Notes: generated by a model from the sequence alone, not told the origin. Shown: positions 1-9,336, counted from the first letter of the stretch. The stretch: DNA of 64,000 nucleotides from an uncultured Blautia sp. (GCA_900551075.1 URVB01000002.1:124001-188000), one strand, 5' to 3'. Made by a program: numbers and translations.

Positions 1-1
1 T

Positions 2-196
2 TCGGAGATGACTCATCAGACTCCCATGGATTATCTGAACCACCAAAGAATTGAACAGGCATGCTATCAATTATCCACTTCCGACGACTCCATTACGGAA
101 ATCGCCTACCGAAACGGTTTCAACGATCTGAGCTATTTTATACGTACCTTTAAAAAATACAAAAATATGACACCGGGAAAATATAAGAGGGCCTGA
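2..196 (+). CDS. AraC-family regulator, C-terminal fragment (cut by window edge)
   Basis: This is the end of a DNA-binding transcription regulator; the reading frame is open to the left edge, so the N-terminal sensor half lies outside the window. The visible 64 residues form the second helix-turn-helix of the AraC/XylS domain, with the family pattern ITEIAYRNGFNDLSYFIRTFKK followed by the conserved MTPGKYK end. The target genes cannot be told from this fragment. A hairpin overlapping the stop codon ends the transcript. Confidence 0.85.
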   Translation, partial: SEMTHQTPMDYLNHQRIEQACYQLSTSDDSITEIAYRNGFNDLSYFIRTFKKYKNMTPGKYKRA

Positions 197-213
197 AAAA
201 TCAAGCCCTCTTT
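186..213 (+). terminator. Intrinsic terminator of the AraC gene
   Basis: A 7-bp stem (AGAGGGC at 186-192 with GCCCTCT at 205-211) followed by a short T run overlaps the AraC stop codon. It sits between this gene and the convergent Rpn-like gene and could serve both. Confidence 0.6.
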
Positions 214-214
214 G

Positions 215-1084
215 TCAATTCTCAAACGCTTTTCTTATCTCCAAAACAGCTTCTTCACTGCACTGGCATCTTTCCGATAATTCCTGAACCGAAATGTCTG
301 GTATCTGAAAAATTAATTTCATTACCCTTACGGCCAATTGAATTCCCATACTCTTACCTATTGCTTCTCCTATTGCTTCTCCTTCCGCTCTCGATGCGGC
401 AAAATCTTCGGCGAACAGCTCCTTCAATGCATCACACATAGCTCTTTCCTCCTCAAATTCTTTCCAGTTAGCCCTTGAAATCACATCCATGACAGCCTGA
501 TAACAAGACTCATCCTTATTCTCTTCGTATCTTTCCAATAAAGCACGGATTTCACCACCCGATTTCAGGTCCTTGCGTAAGCTTTGCATCCAAAAATTTT
601 TTTCTTTTGATAATTCTTTTGTAATTATGAGCTGCATTGGTATAGCATCTCCCAATAAATAATAAATACCTTCCTCATGCTTTTTTACTGTCATTCCCCT
701 CACTTTTCTGATATGCTCCAGCATTTTTCCCGGATAATGGTTGCATACAAAGGTAATTGTTATTTCTTCGGGATCAATTTCACAGTCTTTCTCAGTATCG
801 GACTGATATAAGCAGGCATATCCGTATATTTTGTAAAAATCATGAATACTCAGATAGTCATCCGGTGACTTGTACTCTATAATATTGTGCGTCCTGAATA
901 TTTGTCCGATATTTTTTTGTATTTTTTCTTCCTTCTTTTTCTTAACCACCAGGATGTCTATCTGCAGGGGCTTCTTAGCCAACAAATGTTCCGCCTCCAT
1001 CTGCATCCTCTTTAATTCCGGCGCCAATTCAATTCTGAACACGGCACTGAAAGCGGGATGCCACTGCAGCTTGCCATCGGTCAT
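215..1084 (-). CDS. Rpn / PD-(D/E)XK nuclease-family transposase-like protein
   Basis: A 289-residue protein of the Rpn-like / PD-(D/E)XK group that is expanded in Lachnospiraceae. The nuclease-type core is visible near the N-terminus: a hydrophobic strand with QIDILVVK (about residues 41-48) and IIEYKSP (about 69-75), which supply the acidic and E-x-K residues of the fold. The C-terminal part is helical and contains a short Gly/Ala/Glu repeat (GEAIGEAIG) encoded by two perfect 12-bp copies at 359-382. The start has a good ribosome site (AAAGGAG). Family members are linked to recA-independent recombination; a role here is not demonstrable. Confidence 0.7.
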   Translation of the reverse strand: MTDGKLQWHPAFSAVFRIELAPELKRMQMEAEHLLAKKPLQIDILVVKKKKEEKIQKNIGQIFRTHNIIEYKSPDDYLSIHDFYKIYGYACLYQSDTEKDCEIDPEEITITFVCNHYPGKMLEHIRKVRGMTVKKHEEGIYYLLGDAIPMQLIITKELSKEKNFWMQSLRKDLKSGGEIRALLERYEENKDESCYQAVMDVISRANWKEFEEERAMCDALKELFAEDFAASRAEGEAIGEAIGKSMGIQLAVRVMKLIFQIPDISVQELSERCQCSEEAVLEIRKAFEN

Positions 1085-1098
1085 CTATTACTCCTTTC

Positions 1099-1128
1099 AT
1101 TATAATACAGATTCATGTAAATAAACAA
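1099..1128 (-). promoter_or_regulatory. Probable sigma-A promoter of the Rpn-like gene
   Basis: On the minus strand a TTGTTT -35 (1128-1123) is followed after 18 bases by a perfect TATAAT -10 (1104-1099), just upstream of the ribosome site of the 1084 start. Confidence 0.5.
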
Positions 1129-1254
1129 TAGAATTTCCTTTGCTTTTTTGTGAATTTCTGACCGAATTGGTCAAAGAAATGAATTCCAAGATAACATACC
1201 AGATAAAATAATTATAATAGAAGTCTTCTAAAATGTAAACTATATTTTCAGCCC

Positions 1255-1283
1255 TTGACATTCCCTTCCACTGTTGTCAAAAT
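1255..1283 (+). promoter_or_regulatory. Possible promoter of the alpha/beta hydrolase gene
   Basis: A perfect TTGACA (1255-1260) is followed after 17 bases by a weak CAAAAT. TTGACA and a following TGTCAA also form an inverted repeat that could be an operator. The -10 match is poor, so this is tentative. Confidence 0.35.
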
Positions 1284-1352
1284 AAAAGGAAAACCCATCC
1301 ACCGTATCAGACTTTTTACTTTTAAGTCTGTCTTTTACAAGGAGATGCTACT

Positions 1353-1916
1353 GTGAAAAAACTGGCTGTTTTATTCCCTGGTGTCGGATACACCTGTACA
1401 AAACCCCTATTATATTACACTGCCTCTGCTGCCGCGGACCATGACTACGAAATCCTCCGTCTGGATTATGGACAGGACATCCATACCTTCCGCCAAAGAA
1501 CCCCGGAAGACCTGGCTCCGGTCATCAGACTTGCCCTAAAAAGAACACTGAAGCACTTAGAACAAACAGACTTCCAAAAGTATGACCGAATCCTTTTCAT
1601 TTCCAAAAGTATTGGGACAGTTATTGCCTGCGAAGCGGAAAAACAGCTCCGTCTGGAGGGGAAGGTGCGGCATTTCCTTATGACTCCAATTCCCTCCACA
1701 CTCCCATACCTGAAGGATGCAGACGGTATTTTCTTTTCCGGCACCTCAGATCCGTATATTTCAGAATCAGAAGTCCTAAAGGCTGCCAAGCAGTATCCGG
1801 ACAAAACCGGCGGTATTTTCGAAGGCTGCAATCATTCATTGGAACGCAAGGGAGATACCCTGGGCAATATAAAGAATCTGAAGCAGATCATCGAATGCTT
1901 AAACTGGATACTATAG
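1353..1916 (+). CDS. Small alpha/beta hydrolase-like protein
   Basis: A 187-residue cytoplasmic protein beginning with GTG, chosen because AAGGAG lies at the right distance upstream. It has a first beta strand with FPGVGYTC, a nucleophile-elbow-like segment (FISKSIGT, about residue 84), an acidic residue after a late strand (GTSDPYI) and a His near the C-terminus (GCNHSLE). This order fits a compact alpha/beta hydrolase, although the elbow is not a classical G-x-S-x-G. Substrate unknown. It is monocistronic and ends in a shared terminator facing pduO. Confidence 0.65.
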   Translation: MKKLAVLFPGVGYTCTKPLLYYTASAAADHDYEILRLDYGQDIHTFRQRTPEDLAPVIRLALKRTLKHLEQTDFQKYDRILFISKSIGTVIACEAEKQLRLEGKVRHFLMTPIPSTLPYLKDADGIFFSGTSDPYISESEVLKAAKQYPDKTGGIFEGCNHSLERKGDTLGNIKNLKQIIECLNWIL

Positions 1917-1975
1917 AAGATCAACGTGCCCGCATTAAACTACTGTCCCATCCCATGGCATACTTTTTCAGAAAA

Positions 1976-2018
1976 GCAAAAATGGAACTGCCCTGAACAA
2001 CAGTTCCATTTTTTCTCT
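1976..2018. terminator. Bidirectional intrinsic terminator
   Basis: A perfect 10-bp stem (AATGGAACTG at 1981-1990 with CAGTTCCATT at 2001-2010) has A residues on the left and a T run on the right. It can end both the hydrolase transcript and the 17-kb microcompartment operon that converges on it. Confidence 0.8.
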
Positions 2019-2020
2019 TT

Positions 2021-3085
2021 TTACAAAACCTCATGTAAAACAGACAATCCATACTCCGCCAGACTGTGGTCTTCTTCTCCGGTTCCTCCGCTGATGCCAA
2101 GTCCCCCGATGATCACATCTCCCACCTTAATAGGGATTCCTCCGCCGAAAATAATAATTTTGCCGCCATCCAGTTTGTCCACACCAAAGAAGGTTTCCCC
2201 CGGCTGTGACAGCTTCCCGAATTCCATTGTAGACATCTGCACAGCTACGGAAGTATAGGCTTTTTTCATAGCCACATCAAAACTCACCAGAAATGCACCA
2301 TCCATAACATGAACAGCAATCGGATTTCCATCCGGACCGCAGACAGCAATTACCGCTTTTTTGCCCCGGCGTTTTGCCTCCTCTTCAATCCTCTCAATGA
2401 GACGTTTCGCACTGTCCAGGGTAATTCTGCCCTGAATTCCCATGCGCTTCAGCACCTCCTGAATCACTGCTTCATTCACCGATTCATCTGCTGCTCCATT
2501 CTTGTTATCTGGCATAGCTGCTGTCTTTCCTCCGTCTGAAGATGTCAAAGCCTCCTGCTTATGGCTCCGTACATCTTTTCCTGTTTCCAATGCATCGGTA
2601 TATCTGGCAAGTACATACAGATAATCTGCCAGTCGATTCATGTATTTCCTGGTCCCGGTATCTGTGCCAAATTTCACGCTGACCGATGCAAGCGCGCGCT
2701 CTGCTCTTCTGGCTACGGTACGTGCCACATCCATCTCAGCAGACAAACGGCAGCCTCCCGGAAGAATGAATTTCTTCGGACGCTCAAACAGCCCTTCCAT
2801 CCGGTCAATTTCCTCCTCCAGAGTCACTGTTTTATCGTCATTAAGCTTATATTCTCTGTTATAAGGGTCTGCCACACCAGCCATTACCGTAATCAAGGTA
2901 CCTTGGATACTTTCCAGGGTACGGATTATCTCTTTATCAGTCAACATCGTTTTGACCACCCCCAGATGGCTTGTCAGCTCGTCTATGGTACCCACAAGCT
3001 GGATGCGGTCATCCGACTTGGAGACGTTTTTGGTACGGATCAGGTCTGTTGTGCCTCTGTCTCCGTTTTTTGTGTAAATATTCAT
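2021..3085 (-). CDS. pduO: PduO: ATP:cob(I)alamin adenosyltransferase with GlcG/HbpS-like C-terminal domain
   Basis: This enzyme makes adenosylcobalamin, the cofactor of the diol dehydratase encoded just upstream. Residues 1 to about 185 are the PduO-type adenosyltransferase, with the ATP-binding start TKNGDRGTT and the conserved RTVARRAERAL helix. After a low-complexity linker, residues about 205-354 form the GlcG/HbpS-like domain with the glycine-rich FGGGIPI and GGLGISGGT stretches. This two-domain layout is that of Salmonella PduO, where the second domain is reported to bind heme. It is the last gene of the operon and is followed by a terminator. Confidence 0.93.
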   Translation of the reverse strand: MNIYTKNGDRGTTDLIRTKNVSKSDDRIQLVGTIDELTSHLGVVKTMLTDKEIIRTLESIQGTLITVMAGVADPYNREYKLNDDKTVTLEEEIDRMEGLFERPKKFILPGGCRLSAEMDVARTVARRAERALASVSVKFGTDTGTRKYMNRLADYLYVLARYTDALETGKDVRSHKQEALTSSDGGKTAAMPDNKNGAADESVNEAVIQEVLKRMGIQGRITLDSAKRLIERIEEEAKRRGKKAVIAVCGPDGNPIAVHVMDGAFLVSFDVAMKKAYTSVAVQMSTMEFGKLSQPGETFFGVDKLDGGKIIIFGGGIPIKVGDVIIGGLGISGGTGEEDHSLAEYGLSVLHEVL

Positions 3086-3113
3086 AACGGCTCGTCCCCC
3101 GTGAATTGATACA

Positions 3114-3491
3114 TCAGACAGCAGCTCCTGTTTTCATTCCATGAAACAGCTCCTGTCCGTGCACTGATTTAAATGGCATTTTCTTAATTGCTCTCGCGCT
3201 GTTTGCCCCCAGATTCCGGCACTGCCAAAACTGCGGTGCATGCAGCTCAAATACATTTTTTCCTTTGGGAAGCCTCTGCATCTGCATGGCAAGCCGTGCG
3301 CCCCAGATACCAATTCCTGAACCCAGTACAGATTCGTTCGCCGCTTCATATGCCAGCGTATCCAAATCCACTTCATGGGCATGAATCTGATACAAAACGC
3401 CTTCTTCCTCTATCCCGGCACAGACCTCCCTTAGAAAATCCTCATCCGGCTCTCTGGTATATATAATAATCGTCGGCTTATTTACAACCAT
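3114..3491 (-). CDS. pduH: PduH: diol dehydratase reactivase small subunit
   Basis: A 125-residue protein of the PduH/DdrB family. Together with PduG it releases damaged cobalamin from inactivated diol dehydratase so that fresh adenosylcobalamin can bind. The family pattern is visible in GSGIGIWG and in the C-terminal segment NLGANSARAIKKMPF. The fold resembles the beta subunit PduD, and the two share the GSGIGIG-like loop. An AGGAGGAG ribosome site precedes the ATG. It lies directly downstream of pduG, as in known pdu and dha operons. Confidence 0.9.
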   Translation of the reverse strand: MVVNKPTIIIYTREPDEDFLREVCAGIEEEGVLYQIHAHEVDLDTLAYEAANESVLGSGIGIWGARLAMQMQRLPKGKNVFELHAPQFWQCRNLGANSARAIKKMPFKSVHGQELFHGMKTGAAV

Positions 3492-3533
3492 GTCTCCTCC
3501 TATGCGGCAGAAACAGATTTCTGTAAACCTAAT

Positions 3534-5354
3534 CTATTCCTCCCTACCTCCAAGGTATGATAATAACAATCCTGTGGCAACGGCATTTCTCGGACCTTCC
3601 GTTCCGCGGATATTTCCCCGTCCGCAGACAATGCGGTAATCCGAAAGCGCCTCCATAAGCATCTCCGGAATCTCAAAATCCTCCGCAGAGCCTCCCACCA
3701 GTACCACGTTCGGTATGTTCTTTAAATCATGACCCGGCGCAACGATCGACAGTGCCCGGACTGCATTGCGGACAAAAACCTTACGCTTGGCCTCTCTTCG
3801 CACTTCCATAATCTTTTCCATGGGAATATCCTCTTCCACCTTCAGCATTTCCCCAGGTGCAAGCAGCACCACATGACCATAATATCCCGGGTCAATGGAT
3901 TCCTCAAAGAACTGCATCGAGCCGTTTTCCAGCCGCATATGAAACAGGCTTTCCACTTTTCCCATAGGATATTTTTTAATCTGCTCGGCAGTTGTGCGGC
4001 TGTGCAGGCCAAGCTCCGTCTGAATCAGCATGGAAACCAATTCTCCGGCTCCCGCCTGATGCGTCGTGCGGACGCTGCCATCCGGCTGAAGCAGAGCAGC
4101 ATCTGTAGAACCTCCGCCCATATCCAGAATCGCAAGGGGAAGCATGGTTCCAGGTGTCGTCATTGCCCCAAGGGATGCCATAACTGCTTCTACCCCCGCA
4201 ACAACTGCCTTTACCTGAAGCTCCTGTTCCAGTCTTTCCGCAATTTTCCGCATGGGAAGATGCTGGGTTTTCACCATTGCGGCAATTCCCACTGCCTTTT
4301 CCATACAGGTTTCCCCCGCCAGGGAACCGGAAATTTCTACAGGCGCCAGAGTATCTACAGCCAGAATATCCGTAATCCGGATTTCACTGCCGTGCTCCTT
4401 CGCCACATCAGCCATACTGGTCTTAATACGTCTCAGCATATTTCCCACATTGGTATTCTGCTGTCCGTCAATGTCCCGGATATCGCCGGCAGACGCCAGT
4501 GCATCCATAATTTTGTCTGCTCCGGCATCAATATTCACATTGACCTCCCTCTGTCCGTGGAAAGTAATCTCTCCGGCAGGAAGGACATTTTCTCTGATAT
4601 TGCCATGAGGGGTGCGAATGACCACCGCACTTCTTTTTCCGATCAGGCTCCTGGCAATCGGAGTCACCGCCTTTGTCTCCTTTGCATCCAATCCCAGCAG
4701 CGTGGCAATCCCATACGGATTAGACAGCATCCGGATACTGGTTCCGGGAAGTGCCACTTCAATGGCGGCCAATTTTCCCTCCGGCACCTTACTGATGCGG
4801 CGTACCTCATCCACAATGGGAATCTTTTTATTCAGGCGGTTTTCTACCAGCACTGCCTCGTCCGCCTGCAGAATCAGGCCCCTGATATCCAATTCCGGAA
4901 TGTGCTGGTTCAGCCTTGCGGCCGCTTCCTCATAGGAAAACCTGCTGGCCGCTGCCACAATGTACGGCACGCCCGGTTTTCCTTTCCAGATATTTTCGAG
5001 AAGCAACAGCTCGCCCACTGCCTCCCCCGCACCTGCCGGTGTTGCCGGATTATGCCCGATCATAGAAGATTCCGTAATTATGGTTTCCGTAATGGTCTCC
5101 ATGGCTGTATCCCCGATGACAGGTGCCGCCTCATTTAAGCGCACCAGATCAAGGGCCTGCAAAGGCAGGCGGACCTTGTCCATAGCCTCCTCCAATGCAG
5201 CCTTGATCCCCAGAACATTCGGAAGCGTTCCCTTGGTTCCGGTTGTCATTCGGGAAGCACCGGAAAGAAAATGAAAGGCTCCGTCCTCTCCGATACTGCC
5301 GATACATACTTCAGTTGTGGAATTTCCTATGTCAACACCTGCAATCAGCTTCAA
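3534..5354 (-). CDS. pduG: PduG: diol dehydratase reactivase large subunit (ATPase)
   Basis: A 606-residue actin/Hsp70-type ATPase that works with PduH to reactivate suicide-inactivated diol dehydratase. The N-terminus GVDIGNSTTEV is the first phosphate loop of the ASKHA fold, and ILDMGGGSTDA (about residue 413) is the second; the C-terminal VVLVGGSAEDFEIP matches the adenosine-binding part of DdrA/PduG. Full family length. Its ATG overlaps the stop of pduE by four bases, suggesting translational coupling. Confidence 0.95.
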   Translation of the reverse strand: MKLIAGVDIGNSTTEVCIGSIGEDGAFHFLSGASRMTTGTKGTLPNVLGIKAALEEAMDKVRLPLQALDLVRLNEAAPVIGDTAMETITETIITESSMIGHNPATPAGAGEAVGELLLLENIWKGKPGVPYIVAAASRFSYEEAAARLNQHIPELDIRGLILQADEAVLVENRLNKKIPIVDEVRRISKVPEGKLAAIEVALPGTSIRMLSNPYGIATLLGLDAKETKAVTPIARSLIGKRSAVVIRTPHGNIRENVLPAGEITFHGQREVNVNIDAGADKIMDALASAGDIRDIDGQQNTNVGNMLRRIKTSMADVAKEHGSEIRITDILAVDTLAPVEISGSLAGETCMEKAVGIAAMVKTQHLPMRKIAERLEQELQVKAVVAGVEAVMASLGAMTTPGTMLPLAILDMGGGSTDAALLQPDGSVRTTHQAGAGELVSMLIQTELGLHSRTTAEQIKKYPMGKVESLFHMRLENGSMQFFEESIDPGYYGHVVLLAPGEMLKVEEDIPMEKIMEVRREAKRKVFVRNAVRALSIVAPGHDLKNIPNVVLVGGSAEDFEIPEMLMEALSDYRIVCGRGNIRGTEGPRNAVATGLLLSYLGGREE

Positions 5355-5746
5355 AGAAGAATTCCCCTTTTTTCATAAATTTCTGCAGCTTCCAGCACCA
5401 GCTTGGCACAATGGGGTGCCCGGTACTTTTCCAACAGCTCCTGTGCCATGAGAATCAGTTCCCTTTTCGTGGAACGGTTGGGTCGAAGCCTGTTATACAT
5501 TTGTAAAATCACGTCATCCGGTACATTGACCAGCTCGGAAGCACGTTCAAAGTTTGCTTCCATCTGCGGATTGTCCGCGGATGCAGCCACCTGACCCTGA
5601 CGTTTCAGCATTTCTTCCGATATTTTAATGTCTTCAGCAGTCACGTTGCCTCGCTTTACCTCTTCCAGAGTAATCTGAGAAAGCCTTTTCCCTGTTCTGG
5701 AAGTAATGGTATCGGCCTCATGCTGCCCTAAAGGATACCTGCTCAT
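5351..5746 (-). CDS. pduE: PduE: propanediol dehydratase small (gamma) subunit
   Basis: The gamma subunit of the B12-dependent diol dehydratase. The family signature is present: YPLGQHEADTITSRTGK near the N-terminus and NRLRPNRSTKREL in the middle. The start at MSRYPL was preferred to an in-frame ATG 15 bases upstream because GGGAGGG is correctly spaced from it and because the ATGA overlap with the pduD stop is typical of this operon. Length (131 residues) is normal for the family. Confidence 0.93.
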   Translation of the reverse strand: MSRYPLGQHEADTITSRTGKRLSQITLEEVKRGNVTAEDIKISEEMLKRQGQVAASADNPQMEANFERASELVNVPDDVILQMYNRLRPNRSTKRELILMAQELLEKYRAPHCAKLVLEAAEIYEKRGILL

Positions 5747-6423
5747 TTTGCGCCCTCCCATACAATCATGCCTTTCTCCGGTTCCAACTGTTCTGTCTCA
5801 ATAATGTGCATCAGAGCTGCCTTTACCTGGAATTTCGCACGAACCATAGGGTCATTGGTACATTCAACCGGAGTCACCTTTTCACCTTTGACATATTTTG
5901 CTGCATTCCTGCCGATCTTCCGGTAGGTTTCCAAATCCATAAGCGGTGCCTGCGGAAAAAGCTCCAGATTGCTCAACGGATACAGATCCTTCTGATGAAT
6001 GACGGATGTTCCCTTGGACTGAAGCCCGATTCCAATTCCGGAACCGGAGAGCTTTGCTGCCTGCAGTCCCATAAAGGCGACATCAGAGGTATCCAGCACC
6101 TTTACCACACGGGAAACCATGCCTTCCTCCTCAATACCGGCTTTGATGTTGCGCAGTACTTCATCCAGCGGAATTCCACAAATCGTCTTATTGATCTCAG
6201 TCTGGAAAGCTGCTCCTACACCAATGACAATTTCCTTGGGGTCCGTTCCCTGCTTTGCTTTTACTGCATGCTCATAGGAATGTTTCGGACGCATTCTTGT
6301 CTTCCCCGCGAGACTCTGTGTGCCTGTCCGGGAAGGGGTCCTGGCCGGCTGCGCACCATTTCGCTGCAACTGCTCCACGACCGCTTTGGTTATGGCTTGT
6401 ATCAGTTGTTCATTCACTTCCAT
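5743..6423 (-). CDS. pduD: PduD: propanediol dehydratase medium (beta) subunit with N-terminal targeting tail
   Basis: The beta subunit of diol dehydratase. The core contains the family segments EIVIGVGAAFQTEI, GSGIGIGLQSKGTSVIHQ and PLSNLELFPQAPL. The first 20 residues (NEQLIQAITKAVVEQLQR) form an amphipathic helix of the kind that directs PduD into microcompartments in Salmonella, followed by a flexible linker rich in Pro, Ala, Arg and Thr. The start is set by AGGAGG nine bases upstream; it follows pduC by ten bases. Confidence 0.95.
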   Translation of the reverse strand: MEVNEQLIQAITKAVVEQLQRNGAQPARTPSRTGTQSLAGKTRMRPKHSYEHAVKAKQGTDPKEIVIGVGAAFQTEINKTICGIPLDEVLRNIKAGIEEEGMVSRVVKVLDTSDVAFMGLQAAKLSGSGIGIGLQSKGTSVIHQKDLYPLSNLELFPQAPLMDLETYRKIGRNAAKYVKGEKVTPVECTNDPMVRAKFQVKAALMHIIETEQLEPEKGMIVWEGAK

Positions 6424-6433
6424 GGCGCACCTC

Positions 6434-8098
6434 CTAAAATTCGTTAACATCAATTCTGTGGGGAATCGCTTTGATTTCCTCCCATCGCTTACCATCTACC
6501 CGATATCCGGTTCCCGGTCCCATATAATCGTTGGGTGTATTCACGCCGGACATTACCTGGAAATTCTCATCCAGAATCGCAGCGGTATGCATATAGTCAC
6601 CGATGACCCTCTGCTTGAGCATATTCAGGATTCTCTCTGCAAGCTCAGCAAAGCCGCTCTCTGCAAGCGCCTTCACCACATCAATACCTGTGATGCCGCG
6701 CTTGAGCATATCGTCTGCAGACATCAGGTCAGAAGCGACATCCCGTTTCAGCGTATCCTTGCTTCCGTGTGCATAAGCCACAGCTTCCACCTGCTCATCC
6801 GTCACTTCGGTAAGTCCGAGATATTTAAAGACTGCCTGCACTGCTTTGCCGGCTTCCCGGCGTACACGGATGACCTCTTCCTCCGTTACCGGACGCAGGC
6901 CGCCATCCACCTGCATATCTCTCTGCAATACATTGTAATCGTCAAAATCCTCCGCATCGAAATTGGAGCCGGCAAACATATTGTCATAGTTTGGCTCTGC
7001 TGCATATCCGGAGAAGATAAAGTCCGTGCCCGGCATAAACTGAAGCATCGTCCTGGCTGTTCTTCTCATATCTGAGTTAGAAAAGCTCTGGTCATTGGAA
7101 GATGCGCATTCCAGTCCCAAAAGTGCTGCAACCAGATTTTCTCCCATTACCTCCCGGATACCCGCGGGCACACCTGCGGCAACACCGATACAGCTTACGG
7201 AACCATTCTGAATGCCCTGGCTTCCGGCCCCTTTCGTCACATACAGGCACCTGCACTCCAGATACAGCATGGATTTGCGCTCACTAAAGCCCATCAGCAC
7301 CTCGGAACCGGCTCCGGAGGTAAAGCGCACCTTCAACCCGCGGGACGCATAGGCAGAATTCAAAAATGCCTTGGAATACGGCGTATCATCGCCATCGATA
7401 AATACTTTTTCCGTGCCATACACAGAAAGCGTTTCTGCATAAGTAGTCAATCCGCGGATTCCAAGCTCCAGCTCTGTAGCCTCCTCAGCAGAGCACTGTG
7501 TCAGCACGCCCGGACGGCCTGCCTGAGAACCGATCAGCAATGCCATAGCACTGAACGGTGCATATCTGGCTACACCCATAGTCGTTTCTTCTTCGCTGAA
7601 GCCCCGCAGTGCGCCCTCTGCCGCATCTGCCGCAATCTGCACGGGATCATCCTTCAGATTGGTGATGTGTGCCTGATTTCCCGGCACTCTTCTGGCACGC
7701 ATTTTCTGCATGCCCATCATCATTTCCACTACATTTAAATAATTGATAACCTCCACCATTTTTGCAGGAGTAATGCCGGAAATAATTTCCAGAATTTCCT
7801 TTCGGGAGGTATGAATATCCACAATTTTTCTCGCAATCTCCAGAGAGGACATTGCCATAGAACGCTCGGTCCTATCGATCCGGATGGAGTAATCCGCAAT
7901 AAACTGATCCAGAAAATCAAAGTCCCCGCGTTTCTTTCCATCCAGTTCCGTAATAATTCCATTCTCTACTTTTACAGAAGGCATTGGATCATACGGACTT
8001 TTCATGGCAACAAATCCCATTTCCGGCCATTCGTCAATAAAGCCATCTTTATTGACCGCTCTCTGATCCAACGCCTCAATTCTTTTCGATCTTTTCAT
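6434..8098 (-). CDS. pduC: PduC: propanediol dehydratase large (alpha) subunit
   Basis: The catalytic subunit of adenosylcobalamin-dependent diol dehydratase, which converts 1,2-propanediol to propionaldehyde. The 554-residue length and near-continuous similarity to Klebsiella/Salmonella PduC are clear: GNQAHITN carries the substrate-binding Gln and His, and the segments ECASSNDQSFSNSDMRRT and YDNMFAGSNFDAEDFDDY are hallmark stretches. It is the B12 enzyme, not the unrelated glycyl-radical dehydratase used by many other Firmicute fucose/rhamnose microcompartments. It lies in the order C-D-E-G-H-O. Confidence 0.97.
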   Translation of the reverse strand: MKRSKRIEALDQRAVNKDGFIDEWPEMGFVAMKSPYDPMPSVKVENGIITELDGKKRGDFDFLDQFIADYSIRIDRTERSMAMSSLEIARKIVDIHTSRKEILEIISGITPAKMVEVINYLNVVEMMMGMQKMRARRVPGNQAHITNLKDDPVQIAADAAEGALRGFSEEETTMGVARYAPFSAMALLIGSQAGRPGVLTQCSAEEATELELGIRGLTTYAETLSVYGTEKVFIDGDDTPYSKAFLNSAYASRGLKVRFTSGAGSEVLMGFSERKSMLYLECRCLYVTKGAGSQGIQNGSVSCIGVAAGVPAGIREVMGENLVAALLGLECASSNDQSFSNSDMRRTARTMLQFMPGTDFIFSGYAAEPNYDNMFAGSNFDAEDFDDYNVLQRDMQVDGGLRPVTEEEVIRVRREAGKAVQAVFKYLGLTEVTDEQVEAVAYAHGSKDTLKRDVASDLMSADDMLKRGITGIDVVKALAESGFAELAERILNMLKQRVIGDYMHTAAILDENFQVMSGVNTPNDYMGPGTGYRVDGKRWEEIKAIPHRIDVNEF

Positions 8099-8168
8099 AG
8101 CTTCTACCTTTTTCAGAAAAAATCATAGTTTCAGTTTTTATCCGATCCCTGTTCGCTCCGTACGTCTA

Positions 8169-9320
8169 TCAGAAGGACCAAAGCTTCGTATAAATCTTAA
8201 TAATATCATCCTTGGCCGGCACTCTCGGATTATTTGCCGTACAGGCATCCGCAAGTGCTGCATCTGCCATTTTATCAATAGCAGCAAAATACGCATCCGG
8301 AGTAATGGTTCCGATCTCCTGTATGGTCAACGGAATGCTCATTTCTTTCTGCATAAACTGAATCCAGTTTACCAGAGAACGCACACTCATGACCTTATTG
8401 TAATTACTTAAACCAAGAATATGTGCAATGTTCGCATATCTCTTTACAGCAGGAAAGTATTCCTTCTGGCTTCTGCTGTGTTTGTTGATATTTGCATTAA
8501 ATTCCACAATGTGAGGCAGCAGCATTGCGTTTGCCCGCCCATGAGGAATGTGGAACATTGCGCCCAGTTGATGTGCCATACTATGTGTAATTCCCAATCC
8601 TGCCGTATTGAAGGAAAGACCTGCAAGGCAGGAAGCTACATGCATCTTCTGACGGGCATGCATATCACTTCCATCCAGATATGCCCGAAGGAGAAATACA
8701 CCGCAGATTTCAATGGATTTCTCTGCCAGGGCAGAAGAGAATTCATTGTGCCCGGTACTCACATAGGATTCCAGCGCATGGGTAAATACATCCATACCGG
8801 TATCTGCCGTAATTGCCGGCGGCACGCTCTTTACCAGCTCAGCGTCCAGAATTGCCTCGTCTGCTGTCAGACTGTCTGATACAAGCGGATATTTTACCTT
8901 TGCATCTGTGTCATTGACAACCGCAAAAGAGGTTACCTCCGAACCGGTACCGCTGGTGGTAGGAATGGCAATCAGACCTACTTTTCCATAGTCATTGATT
9001 TTTAGAGCGAATTCCCGGATTGCCTTCGAAGAGTCAATAGCAGAGCCTCCACCCACTGCTACGATTGCCTCAGGCTGGAACTGAAGGAACTTCTTCACGC
9101 CCTCTGCAATCTTTCCTACCGGTGCATCCGGCACCACATCCTGGAAGATGTCATATTCAATTCCACCTTTTTCCAGGGGCGCCGTAATCAAGTCAAGCAT
9201 TTTACTCTGTACAACAAACGGGTCTGTAATGACCAGAACTCTTTTGTACGGAAGAACTCTCAGTCTATCCAGTGCATGATCTCCAAAATGAATGACTGTC
9301 TGCATTTCAAAGGTTTTCAT
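8169..9320 (-). CDS. pduQ: PduQ-like iron-containing alcohol dehydrogenase
   Basis: A group III, iron-dependent alcohol dehydrogenase of 383 residues. In pdu systems PduQ reduces propionaldehyde to 1-propanol and recycles NADH inside the shell; lactaldehyde reduction is also possible because FucO belongs to the same family. Visible motifs are the NAD loop GGGSAIDSSKA, PTTSGTGSE, and the metal-binding GLGITHSMAHQLG and HGRANAMLLPH histidines. The start at MKTFEM is set by AGGAGC; the longer upstream frame overlaps the previous gene. Confidence 0.9.
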   Translation of the reverse strand: MKTFEMQTVIHFGDHALDRLRVLPYKRVLVITDPFVVQSKMLDLITAPLEKGGIEYDIFQDVVPDAPVGKIAEGVKKFLQFQPEAIVAVGGGSAIDSSKAIREFALKINDYGKVGLIAIPTTSGTGSEVTSFAVVNDTDAKVKYPLVSDSLTADEAILDAELVKSVPPAITADTGMDVFTHALESYVSTGHNEFSSALAEKSIEICGVFLLRAYLDGSDMHARQKMHVASCLAGLSFNTAGLGITHSMAHQLGAMFHIPHGRANAMLLPHIVEFNANINKHSRSQKEYFPAVKRYANIAHILGLSNYNKVMSVRSLVNWIQFMQKEMSIPLTIQEIGTITPDAYFAAIDKMADAALADACTANNPRVPAKDDIIKIYTKLWSF

Positions 9321-9336
9321 ATCAGATGCTCCTTTT

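Noticed and set aside
1160..1172. GACC-GAATT-GGTC palindrome as an operator
   Set aside because: Too short, and not placed on a convincing promoter.
3729..5138. 469-residue forward ORF opposite pduG
   Set aside because: It is the antisense shadow of a clear pduG gene, with no domain pattern of its own.
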